A DNA stretch of 64,000 nt, from the NCBI RefSeq assembly GCF_008831285.2, contig NC_045141.1, positions 808,001-872,000 of the forward strand, written 5' to 3'. A program made the translations under genes and the position numbers. Origin of the DNA: Nymphaea colorata. Taxonomy: Eukaryota > Streptophyta > Magnoliopsida > Nymphaeales > Nymphaeaceae. Below are positions 34,867 through 45,500 of the stretch, one piece after another; the first letter of the stretch is position 1, and each line of letters starts with the position of its first letter. The notes beneath the pieces are model-generated. The model worked only from the letters and a program-made list of their open reading frames with translations. It was not told the DNA's origin and did not search any database.

Positions 34867-35783
34867 AAAGGAATCATAGAGATAAAACAATTTCTTAAGA
34901 ATTGCTTTTAAATGATTGATTTGAGAAGAATAACATATTTTCTTGGAATTGAAGTTGCCTATAACAAAAGAGGCTATTTGCTTTCGCAAATGAAGTTTGC
35001 TAGTGAATGAGTTGACAAAGTAGGTGCTTCAGATAACAAAATTGTAGACACTCTAGAAGCTTTATAAGTAAAAACGTTGATTGATGATGGAGAGCTATTA
35101 GGAAACCTTACTCTTTTTTGCCAAATTGTTGGTGCTCTTTTTTATCTCTCTATCACCAGACCGGATATTGCTCATGCAGTTGACGTTATAAGCCAATTAC
35201 AACAAAGACCCACTTCAGTACACATGAGAGCGACAATGCGAATTGTGCGTTATGTGAATAACACAACCAACAAAGGACTTTTCTTATCTTCCTCTTCTAC
35301 ATTAGAATTAATTGTTTATATAGATGCTGATTGGTGTGGAGATCCCAATAATAAACACTCTACCACTGGTTTTTGTGTGTTTTTAGGTAATTCGTTAATT
35401 TCCTGGTGATGCAAGAAACATAATAAGGTGTATCTATCATCAACTGAAGCTGAATATCGAGCCATGACATCTACAACAATGGAAATTGTGTGGCTCAAAA
35501 GTTTATTGAAATATATGGGAATTCATCTTGCGGATCCTGTCAAGCTTTGTTGTGTCAACAAGAAAACAATTTATATTGCCAGCAATCACACATTTCATGA
35601 AAGAACAAAGCATATAGAGATGAACTGTCATTATGTTTGTGAAGAGTTTTTCTAGAAAAACATTGATCTCTCCTATGTTCCATTTGAATATCAACTAGGA
35701 GATTTCTTTAATTTTTCTTTTCATAATGTATTTTTCTTCTTTTGTATTTTTTTATTTTCACACTTACCCTCTTGTTTTTAACT
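34867..35783 (+). pseudogene. Copia element A, RT-RNase H part (right of insertion)
   Basis: Continuation of element A after the ATGAT duplication. FLGIEVAYNKRGYLLSQ and the LFYLSITRPDIAHAVDVISQ region belong to the end of the reverse transcriptase. VYIDADWCGDPNNKHSTTGF and LSSTEAEYRAMTSTTMEIVW are RNase H signatures, and FHERTKHIEMNCHYV is the final conserved block. Stops interrupt at SW*CKK (35407-35409) and after CEEFF (35653-35655). The conserved LADIFTKPL end is degraded to LGDFFN. The polyprotein is dead. Confidence 0.85.
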
Positions 35784-36022
35784 TGTTGACTAGAGGTGGA
35801 CTAGTCCCAATGGCTAGATTTCTAGCCGTTGGAACTAGTCCAACGTCTAGTTCCTTCTGCTCCTTATGCAGTCTCCTCTATAAATAGTGTACCAGTTCTC
35901 TTGTTTAGGTATGGGCTTTTAGGCTTGTTATTGTATATCTTTTGAGATCAATATATGTTTCTTTCACCTGTAGTTTGAGGTTTGATTTGTGTGACTTATT
36001 AAAGCAGCTGATATCTTCAACA
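35784..36022 (+). repeat. Probable copia A 3' LTR
   Basis: 239 bp starting TGTTGACTAG and ending TCTTCAACA, giving TGTTGA/TCAACA inverted ends. A TATA box (CTATAAATAG, near 35878) is inside. No clear polypurine tract precedes it and no partner LTR is in the window, so the boundary is provisional. Confidence 0.55.
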
Positions 36023-36528
36023 GTGTATCTCTTGAAGTATTTTTATCTTCAAGTTTGAGCCTGGTTTTCACAAAATTCAGTGCAGATGCCATTAGAGAGA
36101 AAAATGCATCATTGGACTTGAAATGGCTTCCTTTTGTTTATCATTTCTCCTATATTCACAAGACGATGCGTCCATTGGAGAATCTTGGAGAAGGTGAGTA
36201 ATTAGTCTTGCCCTCTTGTGATTAATGTAGCTGCAAATATAGGTTACGGTTATATGTATGAAGAGGACTCACATTGGACTACATATGTGAGATGATAGCT
36301 CTTGTTTTCTGGAGTTTGATACTCATTGCAAAATTTTTAAGAAAAAAAATGGTCAAATCAAATTTGTTGTCATGGTAAAACAAATTGGCATTAAATTTCA
36401 TGAGAATGCAATTGACCAGGCACATTTTTTTCTATCAATGGGGCCTTTGTTTGATAGTTCATGAAAATGAAGCTTTATTCTCGGACAATGTACTGCAGAT
36501 GAACTTATTTAGCTTTGATTATTGTTGA
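36023..36528. other. Intron-like stretch of the WD40 gene, nothing identified
   Basis: AT-rich sequence between element A and a minisatellite. The WD40 exons expected here (roughly 80-100 residues between the 26733 and 37065 exons) were not recognised. Confidence 0.5.
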
Positions 36529-36990
36529 CAAATCCAACAATCTATGAATCATATAAGTACCACTGATGCAGACCCACAACCTATATCAAATCCAACAATT
36601 TCTAAAAAAAAAAGACCATTGATCTATACCAATAACTAAATCAAAATCCAACAATTTCTAGATTATGTAAGGCCATTGATCCGAACCCACAACCAGATCT
36701 AAATCGACAATTTTGATATCAGATAAGACCACTGATCTAGACCTACAATAGATTCAAATTCAAGAATTTACACATTAGAGAAGACCATTGAACCAATTTC
36801 AACAATTTCTAGATATCCATAACTAGATATAAATCTGATGATTTTCAGATCAAATAAAACCACTGATCTAGGCTCACAAACATATCCATCTTCAACAATT
36901 TCCAAATCAAGTAATACCACTGATCTATACCCAAATCCAACAATTTATAAGATCATCGATGTGGTACCACTGCCACACTTAAATCCAAAT
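36529..36990. repeat. Degenerate ~60-bp tandem repeat (minisatellite)
   Basis: About seven diverged units with the consensus words AAATCCAACAATTTCTA, ACCACTGATCTA and ACCCACAACCAGAT. Spacing between successive AACAATTT words is about 55-65 bp. No coding signal and no regular spacer structure. Confidence 0.75.
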
Positions 36991-37064
36991 TGTTAGTGAA
37001 TGAGAAATTTAATTTTAGTTTGCAAACCAATGCTCTTTTAAGAAAAAAAATTACAAAAAAGGTT

Positions 37065-37178
37065 GTTCATCTTATGGAATACATTCGAGAGTGGAACACA
37101 AAACCAAAGCTTTGCCATGTTGCACAATTTGTGCTATTTTAGATTTCCAACGTTCTATCACCAACAGAAATTATTGAG
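37065..37178 (+). pseudogene. UTP13/TORMOZ-type gene, C-terminal-domain exon
   Basis: Reads LMEYIREWNTKPKLCHVAQF, then VLF, stop, and SPTEIIE, with a splice donor GAG|GTAACA after 37178. This is the conserved Utp13 C-terminal segment. It lies downstream of the WD40 exons in the same orientation, so one gene spans 23.2-37.2 kb with copia A and its nested insertions in an intron. TAG at 37140-37142 replaces the Gln expected after VLF. No later exon was recognised. Confidence 0.75.
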
Positions 37179-38006
37179 GTAACAACATGAGTTCTGGATG
37201 ATGCAACTGGTATGTTGGTAGGTCTGAGCCAAACAATATATCCGATTTTGGTCAAAGTCATCCAAGGTATCCTTAGTGCACGAGTAACAGAGACGCTGTT
37301 AACCACCAAGTCTTTAGACACCATTGTTAATTGCTTCCTGTTAATTTAGACCAGTGCCGCTAGTGGATTTGTTTCACATACTTATTTTCTTATGTCATAT
37401 ATAGACTATTCTTTATAAGTGACCAGGCAGAATCTACAAATGAGCTTGTGTGGGCAGTTACTCACATAGTCCAACAAAATAATTCTTCACTTCAACCCTA
37501 AATATTTGCATATTTGTATATAAGGTGTCCTTCAAGCATTTACTTATTTATATATGATTCCCTTTAGTCATTTGGCTAACTGTTTGAAAGGTCCAATATT
37601 TTTTGAATGAATGCCGCTCAGCTCTGCCAATGTGTCCTGTTACTCTTTAAGAGAGCTTAAGGATCAACCTCTCTCGTTACTGTTGCTACGTTAATTGCGT
37701 ATCTGTTTGAGAGCTGGGTGGCCTTTTACTTTCTCAGCTAATGCTTAATATTGGAAGATAAATCTGTATGACTAGATAATGTCTGCATATCTGTAAATAG
37801 TTTCACTTCTTCAGAAACCTTGCGTACCTTCCAAGTTTGATGAATGTAGGAATGATATTGCTAGTTGCCTTGAAATTCTAAGGTAGATTAAAATTGAAAG
37901 CTATTTGCCCCATGACATATGCATGAATATGATACATGTGTGCACGTATTTCACTATTTGCAATTTTCAATTGCTACTGCCGCTGTTATTTTGTTTTGGG
38001 GACATA
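37179..38006. other. Non-coding stretch, nothing identified
   Basis: Mixed AT-rich sequence downstream of the last recognised WD40 exon. A minus-strand frame at 37139-37324 is open but matches nothing I know. Confidence 0.5.
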
Positions 38007-38261
38007 TCTAGTATTCAGAGTTTGCCTCGATTTGGTACCGCTCTCGCGGCCCGCACCGAAACAGTGCTTTACCCCTAGATGTCCAGTCAACTGCTGCGCC
38101 TCAATGCATTTCGGGGAGAACCAGCTAGCTCTGGGTTCGAGTGGCATTTCACCCCTAACCACAACTCATCCGCTGATTCTTCAACATCAGTCGGTTCGGA
38201 CCTCCACTTAGTTTCACCCAAACTTCATCCTGGTCATGGATAGATCACCCAGGTTTGGGTC
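38007..38261 (-). rRNA. rrn23: Plastid 23S rRNA fragment (nuclear plastid DNA insertion)
   Basis: About 255 bp that reads on the minus strand as part of plastid 23S rRNA, including GTGGTTAGGGGTGAAATGCC, GAGCTAGCTGGTTCTCCCCG and GACATCTAGGGGTAAAGCAC. It begins and ends abruptly in AT-rich nuclear sequence and is under a tenth of the gene, so it is a NUPT and not a functional rRNA gene. Confidence 0.9.
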
Positions 38262-39072
38262 CTCTATTGAGCACTTGCCATTTGTGTGCAGACAGATACA
38301 AGAAAACAAAATAAATGTATTTTCATTGTTTTAGTAGATTGCTCTCTGATGCATTTGTTTTCTGTCATAGATCATGAAGTTTGTCTGCTCAAAAGCTGAA
38401 AGGTAGATCATGAGAAACATTTCATGCTTGGGGAGGAATGTTTCAGTTTTATCATGGGACCTACATGCATATAGGCCCTCCAAAGCAGAAAAAACGAAAA
38501 GCTGCTGCCTCTTCCAATTATGTACCGTAAAAAATAGAAAAATATACAAACAAATCAGGGAGGGGGAGAGAGATGATGGTGTTGTTTCTGTAATAAGTTC
38601 CTTAATGTGATTCTGAACAGGTTTTTTCTCTTCAAAGAAAGCATGCTATGGTCCTGCTAATGAGAAATTTAGCAGCTTTCTAAGATGACATTAGGCTCCT
38701 CTTAGATCTGGTCTATATCCAGATTATTAAAACAAAAACTCCAAATGAATGAGTATCATGAGTGTTTTATCTGATGGCAGAACAGTATGATTGGTCAATT
38801 TTATCTGAATGAATATCATGAATTCTATTTGAAAAAAATAAAATAAGGTAATATGGGACAATTTCTACTTTTCAGGTGTTGATCTTTGAGGTAATAAGGT
38901 AGATTCCTAATCTGATGCAACACGTTTTGAAAATTGAAAACTGTTGTAGTGACAAGGTGTGTAGTTTAAATTTTATATAGAGCCAACCTTTTGGGGTGTT
39001 TTTGAGGTTCAAGTTGATTCAATTTATTTCCTTCGTTCATTTAGCTATTTTTATCTAAATGGTTGTGGGCAG
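38262..39072. other. Non-coding stretch, nothing identified
   Basis: AT-rich sequence between the plastid insertion and the two-exon gene fragment. May hold upstream introns of that gene. Confidence 0.5.
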
Positions 39073-39551
39073 GTTTGGAGCTGGAACTATTACAGAGGCT
39101 ATTTATTGGGCTTTGTGCATCAATTGATAATCTCTCCAGATTGGTATGCAGAGAATTCAAATTATGAGTGCAAGAAATATGTGAATTCTTTTTTTGTTTT
39201 TTAAATTTTTTGCATTTCTGTTCATTTCAGTTAGAGCTGGCTCATCTCTACCACAGCCTTCACCCTGTCTCAAACATTCACATCTATGGCGCTGTTCCTT
39301 CAGAAACTGTCGGGCTCGATGAAGAGCACTTTCTTTACCCAGAGTTTGGGATTGGATTTGCTTGGGATGGTTGTTCATTTCCCAGTGGACGGCATGCCAT
39401 GTGCTATAGGCTCAAGCCATTGACATTGCTTGGTGTCCAGCATGCTAACCAAATGAGACCGATGCCTTCTGGGTGCACGAATTTGTGCTCAGTGAGCATG
39501 GGATATGATTTGAAGGATTTTATAATACCGTTGTTGGGAGTTGTGTTCTAG
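39073..39551 (+). CDS. Unrecognised gene, last two exons
   Basis: I do not recognise this protein. A plausible exon at 39073-39143 follows GGGCAG and reads LELELLQRLFIGLCASIDNL. It ends at the donor TTG|GTATGC, an 87-nt intron ends in TTTCATTTCAG, and exon 2 (39231-39551) continues in phase as LELAHLYHSLHPVSNIHIYG and then GIGFAWDGCSFPSGRHAMCY. It ends at TAG after LLGVVF. The last 107 codons have no internal stop and the composition is protein-like, with many Cys, His and aromatic residues. Upstream exons were not found. It could be a real C-terminal part of a gene or a recent fragment. Confidence 0.45.
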
Positions 39552-40210
39552 TAAAGTTTTGCAGCGCTTGCAAACACCGGATGTGGACCCATTCACCCTG
39601 AAGTCCCAAGTATAGGAAAGTATTCTGAGGGTGCCAAAGTGCTAGTAGGTCTTATTGCCTTTCAATTAATGAGGTGAACTCTTACGTGATCATCTTGATT
39701 GACCAGACCTCCATGAAGCTCGTAAATTTTCAATTCGTGGACATTTTACCATTCTCATCACCGTGAAGGGGAGAAATCGATGCATCTGTTCTGCCTCCAT
39801 CTTTCTGCTTGTCGTTTGTATGTCCTAACAACGGGGACTTTCAAATTTGGCATCGATTTTAAGTCTTTTGCTTTATCTATAGTCTACAACTAGAGAGATT
39901 ATCAAATGATCCGCTAATCTCGAGGATCCATGGGATCAATGGATGGTTGGAGGGTGTTGCATGGACAAATGCATGGCTTGTTTTCATTAGGCACCTAATT
40001 TTCAAATTTGGCATTGATTTCAGTAAAAAATGCCGCAATTGCTGCTATCGGCGTCAATTGAGGAAATAAAATATGTATCTGTGGGAAAAAATAGAAACAA
40101 AAAAAGATTTGTGATAAACAATAAAAGAATATGCAAACGAATCAGGGGGAGAGAGAGATGAGCTCACCGGAGGGAGAGGGACCCCGATACGCGTCCGGCT
40201 GCCTCAATAA
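39552..40210. other. Non-coding stretch, nothing identified
   Basis: Probable 3' flank of the preceding gene fragment, then mixed sequence up to the CACTA-like element. Confidence 0.5.
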
Positions 40211-40319
40211 CACTGGTAGTTTTTGTAGTTGGTGGTTAGTTAAAGCGCAATATACGGGTAACTAATTCACCGTTATAGGTCTACAGCGGTGATGAAACTT
40301 CACCACTGTTGTCGAGCAT

Positions 40320-40700
40320 TAGCGGTGTACGCACCACCGCTGCAGCTAATACATAAAAATCTCATCTTAAATCCCAACAAATGAAATTTACACTTAACAA
40401 GAAAACACTTAAGCTATAAATATACTTAATGCTGATGCTTTTGGTGATCTTACAGATTTGATTTTCTCATCATATTTTAAAACATTTGCCTTTTGAAACC
40501 ATATGGCGTTGGACATCTTGGTATGTTAATATGGTTAGGAGCGTGAACACAGTGGAATATGATCAAAAGGCCAAAACAGCCTCCAGGGGATGTAGATTAA
40601 CCTGTTGGTAGTTGAATATTCACGGTTAAAATCATTGTCACGACAAATGGAAAAAAATTGTATCTTATTAAGGCCTTTTAATTATATAGACTATATTTTC
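40320..40700. repeat. Inverted repeat arm 1 (~380 bp)
   Basis: Pairs with 40735-41112 with only a ~35-bp loop. Long blocks are identical, such as TTGATGCTTTTGGTGATCTT-like and GGAGCGTGAACACAGTGGAA text. Differences are scattered substitutions, roughly 10-15 percent by eye. Confidence 0.85.
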
Positions 40701-40734
40701 TTAACATATATGTGAGTTTATTGTAAGTATATAT

Positions 40735-41112
40735 AAAGTCACATGTATGTAAATAAAATATTGTCTACCTAATTAAAAGGCCTTAATAAGAGACGATTTT
40801 TTTCCATTTGTCGCTATAAACATTTTAACTATGAATATTAAACTACCGACAGGTTAGTCTACATCCTAGGAGGCTGTTTTGGCCTTTTGACCAGATTCCA
40901 CTGTGTTCACGCTCCTAACATATTAGCTTACCAAGGTGTCCAACGCCAAATGGCTTCGAAAGGCAAATGTTTTAAGATATGATGAGAAAATCAGACCTTC
41001 TAAGATCACCAAAAGCATCAACATTAAGTAGATTTATGCCAGAAGTGTTTTCTTGTGGGGTGGAAATTTCATTTCTTGGGCTTTAAGATAACCTGCAGCG
41101 GTGGTGTACACA
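40735..41112. repeat. Inverted repeat arm 2 (~380 bp)
   Basis: Reverse-complement partner of 40320-40700. It ends in CTGCAGCGGTGGTGTACAC, matching GTGTACGCACCACCGCTGCAG at the outer edge of arm 1. Confidence 0.85.
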
Positions 41113-41216
41113 CCCGGTAGAGATCTCCTTTGGGCAGGTGCTCTAACTATTGCCTATAGCGGTAGAGATCTCCTGTGGCGTCCATGTGGACTTAGTTTGG
41201 ACCTTCTTTAGTAGTG

Positions 41217-41989
41217 ATCCAGGTCCGAAGAATCTTTTAGGGAGGGAAGTGGACCTGGATCAACAATGCCAAACAAAAAATCTTGTAAGTTGATCAAATG
41301 AAGATTCAGAAAGCTTTAGCTTTTGGAATTGATATCCAAAATGGTTTGATTCCCCAGGATTGATCTCCAAATTGAATTATGTATCTGGACGAAAGGGATT
41401 TTTTGAAGGTAGGTGAAGAAAATCTTTGTTAGAATGAACATCCAGATAGAATTAATCAAATCCTTCATATTAAGGTACGGATCCAGATGGAATGCAGATT
41501 TTAAAAAAGGAGAATTAGAATAAGATACAGACTGATAAAAAGACATGGGTTCAAATATTCAATTTGGATTTGAAGCTCTTGTAGAACATTGAATTGGGAT
41601 TTGAACTTGAAATTTGTGCACAACATTTCATTTGGCTGAATGGATTCAAAGCATAAATTGAGAATCTAGAACCAGAATTAAAGAGGTGGATGATGATCCA
41701 AATTGATTGGACTGAACAGATCTAGAGCTGGGCATTGAAATGTAAAAGAAAGTAATATAATAAATAAACTGATTCAGAAATCCCTTCTAAAATTTCTGAA
41801 AACCTAAAGAGTGGGCGTAATGAATCGTTCATAATTTTGAAAGTCATTTCCAAAATTTAGGAACATGACAACTTCTCTAAATTGCAAAACAAGGGCTAAA
41901 AGCTCTTCTCGCAAATAGGATCTTGAAAAAGCGAGGGGGTTTTAGGAGAGAGAGATTCTGAGGTTTGTTTTTCCCTGGTGTCCGGCCGG
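41217..41989. other. AT-rich non-coding stretch before the LINE
   Basis: Rich in GGATTTGAA/TTGAATTTGG-like words. No gene found; the LINE 5' end lies somewhere after 41930. Confidence 0.5.
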
Positions 41990-42017
41990 TTGGCCAGCAT
42001 ATTGGGACGGATTGGAA

Positions 42018-42800
42018 ATGGAAGGAGTTGCGCAGATGGTCTCCAGTGTTTTGGAAGGAGGCGATGGTGTCATGCAACCAGCTGCGCTTAACAAAGATAC
42101 GTCCACAGCTAAGGGGCCCTCTTGGGCGTCCATTGTTGAAGGGGAAAAGTTCCATGATGAAGACCATTTGAATGAAGTTGAAATTCGAGAGGTGGATGGC
42201 AATAAGGTGTTGTTCGTCCCCAAATCAGCACACGAGCAGCTTAAAGTCCCTTTCCGATTTACAGCTATTGCAATGCTTTCAGGTGGTCACTCTAGCAATA
42301 GGTTAGACTGTGGATTTCTTTTTTCTTCCCTTCGTGCTCTTTGGGTTGGGCTTTGCCTGATCAAGTCTGTAGGTAAAGGATTGTTCCTGGTAAGGGCCTC
42401 AAATGAGGCTGATTTGCAAATGATTCTTGCTCCTGGGCCCTGAAAAGTTGGGGAGCAGGTTCTGGTTGCTAATCGATGGAGACCTGGTATGCCGTTGAAA
42501 CTGGAATCGTTGAGTAGAGTCCGCATTTGGATGTAGAAGATGGGAAGGCTTGGATGGCTGTTAGAAGTCCCAAACGCCGATCCTTTTCCCTGAACAAAAC
42601 GGGTGGTCCAGCTAATCAGGCGAATAAATTTTCAGCACTTCATAGTGTGCCTAAGAAGGAGGAGGGTGTTAATGCTGAGGAGGGAGGGACTAGCTCTGCA
42701 CCTATCCCTGAGATTGCGAGTAGGAAATAAATGCAGGCCAATGAGGCCTGTCCGGAAATGGTGGGACATGACAGGGTATGTAGTAAAGCCTGAATCCTAC
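42018..42800 (+). pseudogene. LINE ORF1 (DUF4283-type RNA-binding protein), broken
   Basis: The ATG at 42018 opens MEGVAQMVSSVLEGGDG. The segment VGKGLFLVRASNEADLQMIL, followed by APGP and then GEQVLVANRWRPGMPLKLES, is the DUF4283 RNA-binding fold of plant LINE ORF1 proteins. TGA at 42441-42443 takes the place of the Trp expected after APGP. A second break follows at RVRIWM*. The rest is out of frame to about 42800. Confidence 0.8.
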
Positions 42801-43254
42801 CATAACTAAAGGGGTGGCTAGTGCGAGTATGCGAGTATCCTTCAAGGCCAGCAGAGTGCCGACTCTATGGCTATAGATGAGTCACATGATCACCCAATTG
42901 ATGTTTTGGTGTCTCATCGGAAAGCTTCAATGGAGAAGAAACACCAGTTGAAAAGCAAATCTACCATCTCAAAAAGAGACCCAACAGCCATACACAGCCA
43001 GAGATGCACCTCGCTGATCTATATGCCTCTTGCTCAGACGCAGGTCTGATCCTTCCTCAGACCACAGATCACTCTAGCTTCGGTGCAGCTGAAGCCAGGG
43101 CCTCCCCAGCTTCTGAAGATCTGGGCGATCAGGATATGAGTTTACTTTTATACAAAGAAGAAAAGAAAATCCAATTGGATGATAAGGATAACAACCCCAC
43201 CAATGGAGAGCTGGTGGGGTGTAGTAGGGAGTGTAGCGCTCTTGCTAGGATGCA

Positions 43255-44236
43255 ATGAGGTTCCTTGCTTGGAACGCTCGCGGGCTGGCCAGTGGCGTGA
43301 CCTTCAGTTTATTTTTTAGCTTGCTCAGTCAGATATTACAGTCCTCATTGACACAAAATTGAATGAGACTGCTTTGACAAAACTCAGTTTGAAGATTAGC
43401 AGATTTCACTCTATTTCTAACATACATCTTAATGGCCAATAGGCCATGATTTGGATTTTGTGGGATGCAGACAAGATGCAGGTCCAGACATCTAAAGTGC
43501 AAGCTCATTGGATTTCTATCGAGGTGAAGCACCAAAGTTTTGGCATATTTTTCTCTGTTTTAGGGGTGTATCTCCATCCGGATTTCCGCATCTGTAGGTT
43601 CCAGTATAATGAGCTTAATGAGGAGCTTTTTGGCCTATGTAAGCCCAATGTATGCTTAGGTGATTTCAATAATTTTATTGCTTCCAAACAGTTTGTGGAA
43701 ATTCGTGACCTCGACACCAAGTTCACTTGGTCTAACAAGAGAGAGGGGCCTGCTAATGTGCAAAGTTTGATTGACCACTGCTTTGTCTCTCATGACTGGT
43801 GGGACCGGGAGTGGATTTTTAGTCTTCGGATTCTTCCTCGCACTTCTTCTGACCATAGTCCTATTGCTATGGTGGCTGAGAGAAACCACATCTTCACCTA
43901 TGGCAAATCTATCTTGCGTTACTTCAATTATTGGGAACAATTTCCCCAGTGCACCAAACTCATTGCAGACTGTTGGTTTCAACATGTTGCTGGCTGCCCC
44001 ATGGTTAGACTTGTTTCTAAACTCCAACTTGTTAGAGATAAGCTTCAGGTGTGGTCTAAGCAAGACCCTAATGATCTGGACAGAATTATTGTGAGACTCA
44101 AAGTGCAGGTAGGACTGGCTCAGAACCTTATGGATAGGGGTGATATGTTGGCTTCCTGTCGTGAGATTAAGCTCCGCCTCACTACCCTTAAGCTTATCAA
44201 GATGGATGAGGAGCGGCGAGGCAAAAGGCTCGTCTG
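43255..44236 (+). pseudogene. LINE ORF2 endonuclease domain
   Basis: ORF2 likely starts at ATG 43255 (MRFLAWNARGLASG), the usual plant LINE beginning with the catalytic Asn. An early frameshift follows, then a TAG at 43441-43443 before AMIWILWDAD. From there the apurinic endonuclease fold is open: FFSVLGVYLHPD, then NVCLGDFNNFI (catalytic Asp-Phe-Asn), FTWSNKREG, SLIDHCFVS and RTSSDHSPIAM (catalytic Ser-Asp-His). The open stretch ends at TGA 44235-44237. Confidence 0.85.
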
Positions 44237-44475
44237 AGGTGGATGAGGGAGGGCAATTCTAATTCAAAAGTTTTCCATGCCATTGCTAAAGACAACGGAG
44301 AAACCATATCTGCACTATCATGAATGGAGAGAGGGTTCTCTCTGACATGGATGAAATTTTTTGCGTCTTGCACTACTTACTTCAAATACTTGTTGACTGA
44401 CAATGTGGGTTCTGGGCTCCTTCCTTTAAATGTCTAATTAGGTCTGAGGGTGACTGAAGAAAAAAATTAGTTTTC

Positions 44476-45500
44476 GGTGAGTCCTATTCATGATGAGGAA
44501 ATACAATGGGCAGTAGTAAGTGCGGATAAGGATTCAACTGCTGGGCCTGATGGTTTCAACAACCGCTTTTATCAATTATACTGGTCCATCATTGGGCCCG
44601 ATGTGAGCCTCGCCATTAAGGAGTTTTTTTCGGTCCGGGCGCATGGTAAAAGGGATCAACAAAACACACATTGTTCTTCTTTCCAAAGAAGAGTACACCA
44701 CGGACAAGTTTCGGCCTATCTCTCTTTGCAATAGCATTCTTAAATTCGTCACTTGTATTATGGTTTTATGCATGAGACCCATTTTGAGCCGCATTCTTCA
44801 CCGTAATCAAGCGGCATTTTTTATGGGATGCAACATCCAGAATAGTTTGTTACTCAGTCAAGAGGTGGTTCATTCACTTGCTCACAACTAGTCTAAAGCT
44901 GCATGCATTAAAATTAACATTAGCAAGGCATATGACAGAGTGAATTGGCGGTTCCTAGAGAATGACCTAATCTGCCAGGCTTTTGCTCCAACTGGATTAG
45001 GCGAATTATGACTGTAGTTTCTACTGTGTCCTCTGCACTGCTCATTAACGGTAAGGAAGGATCCTCGTTCTTCACCACAAGGGGGCTGCGGCAAGGAGAC
45101 CCCTTGTCCCCCTACCTGTTCATTGTTACGATGAAAATTCTTAATCGTAGAATGTTAGCTTATCTGCAATTGGGTAAAATATGTGGCCCAAAGGTTAGCG
45201 CTCTAAGCTATATTCATTCCTCCTTCTATGCTGATAATGTCTTTTTTTTCATTGAAGGTAGGAAAAAATTCTTTCTAGGCCTTAGAGATTATTTCTCCGA
45301 GTTTGAGGCTTGTTGAGGACTCAAAGTTAATCCAAACAAGACCTCTGTTTATTTCTTTAATCTATCTAATTTGGAGTGCAGTAGACTATGTGCTATCACG
45401 GGCTGGAAAAGAGGTATTTTACCAATTATGCATCTGGTTTTGCCTCTCCAATGTCAGACCATTACAGAGAGCCAATGTGAGCACATAGTGATTAAAGTTA
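44476..45500 (+). pseudogene. LINE ORF2 reverse transcriptase domain, YADN active site
   Basis: Begins near PIHDEEIQWAVVSADKDSTA and GPDGFNNRFYQ. A frameshift near 44640 leads to HIVLLSKEE and FRPISLCNSILKFVT. KINISKAYDRVNWRFLEND carries the first catalytic Asp. After another shift, TRGLRQGDPLSPYLFIVTMK is followed by SFYADNVFFF at 45221-45250. The family active site is F/YADD; here the second Asp is Asn (45236-45238), which would abolish catalysis. GLKVNPNKTSVYF follows after a stop. Confidence 0.85.

Larger units (their letters stand above)
40211..41216. mobile_element. CACTA-like foldback element
   Basis: The right end, read on the minus strand, begins CACTACTAAAGAAGG, a typical CACTA terminus. 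The left end begins CACTGGTAG, which is weaker. Subterminal text on both sides carries short words such as TAGCGGTG and CACCGCTG, as in plant CACTA elements. The interior is one large inverted repeat: about 40320-40700 pairs with about 40735-41112, including GTGAACACAGTGGAAT and CTTATTAAGGCCTTTTAATT on both arms. No transposase. A matching 3-bp target duplication was not seen. Confidence 0.6.

Noticed and set aside
38007-38261. Functional 23S rRNA gene
   Set aside because: Only a small internal fragment, with abrupt ends in nuclear sequence.
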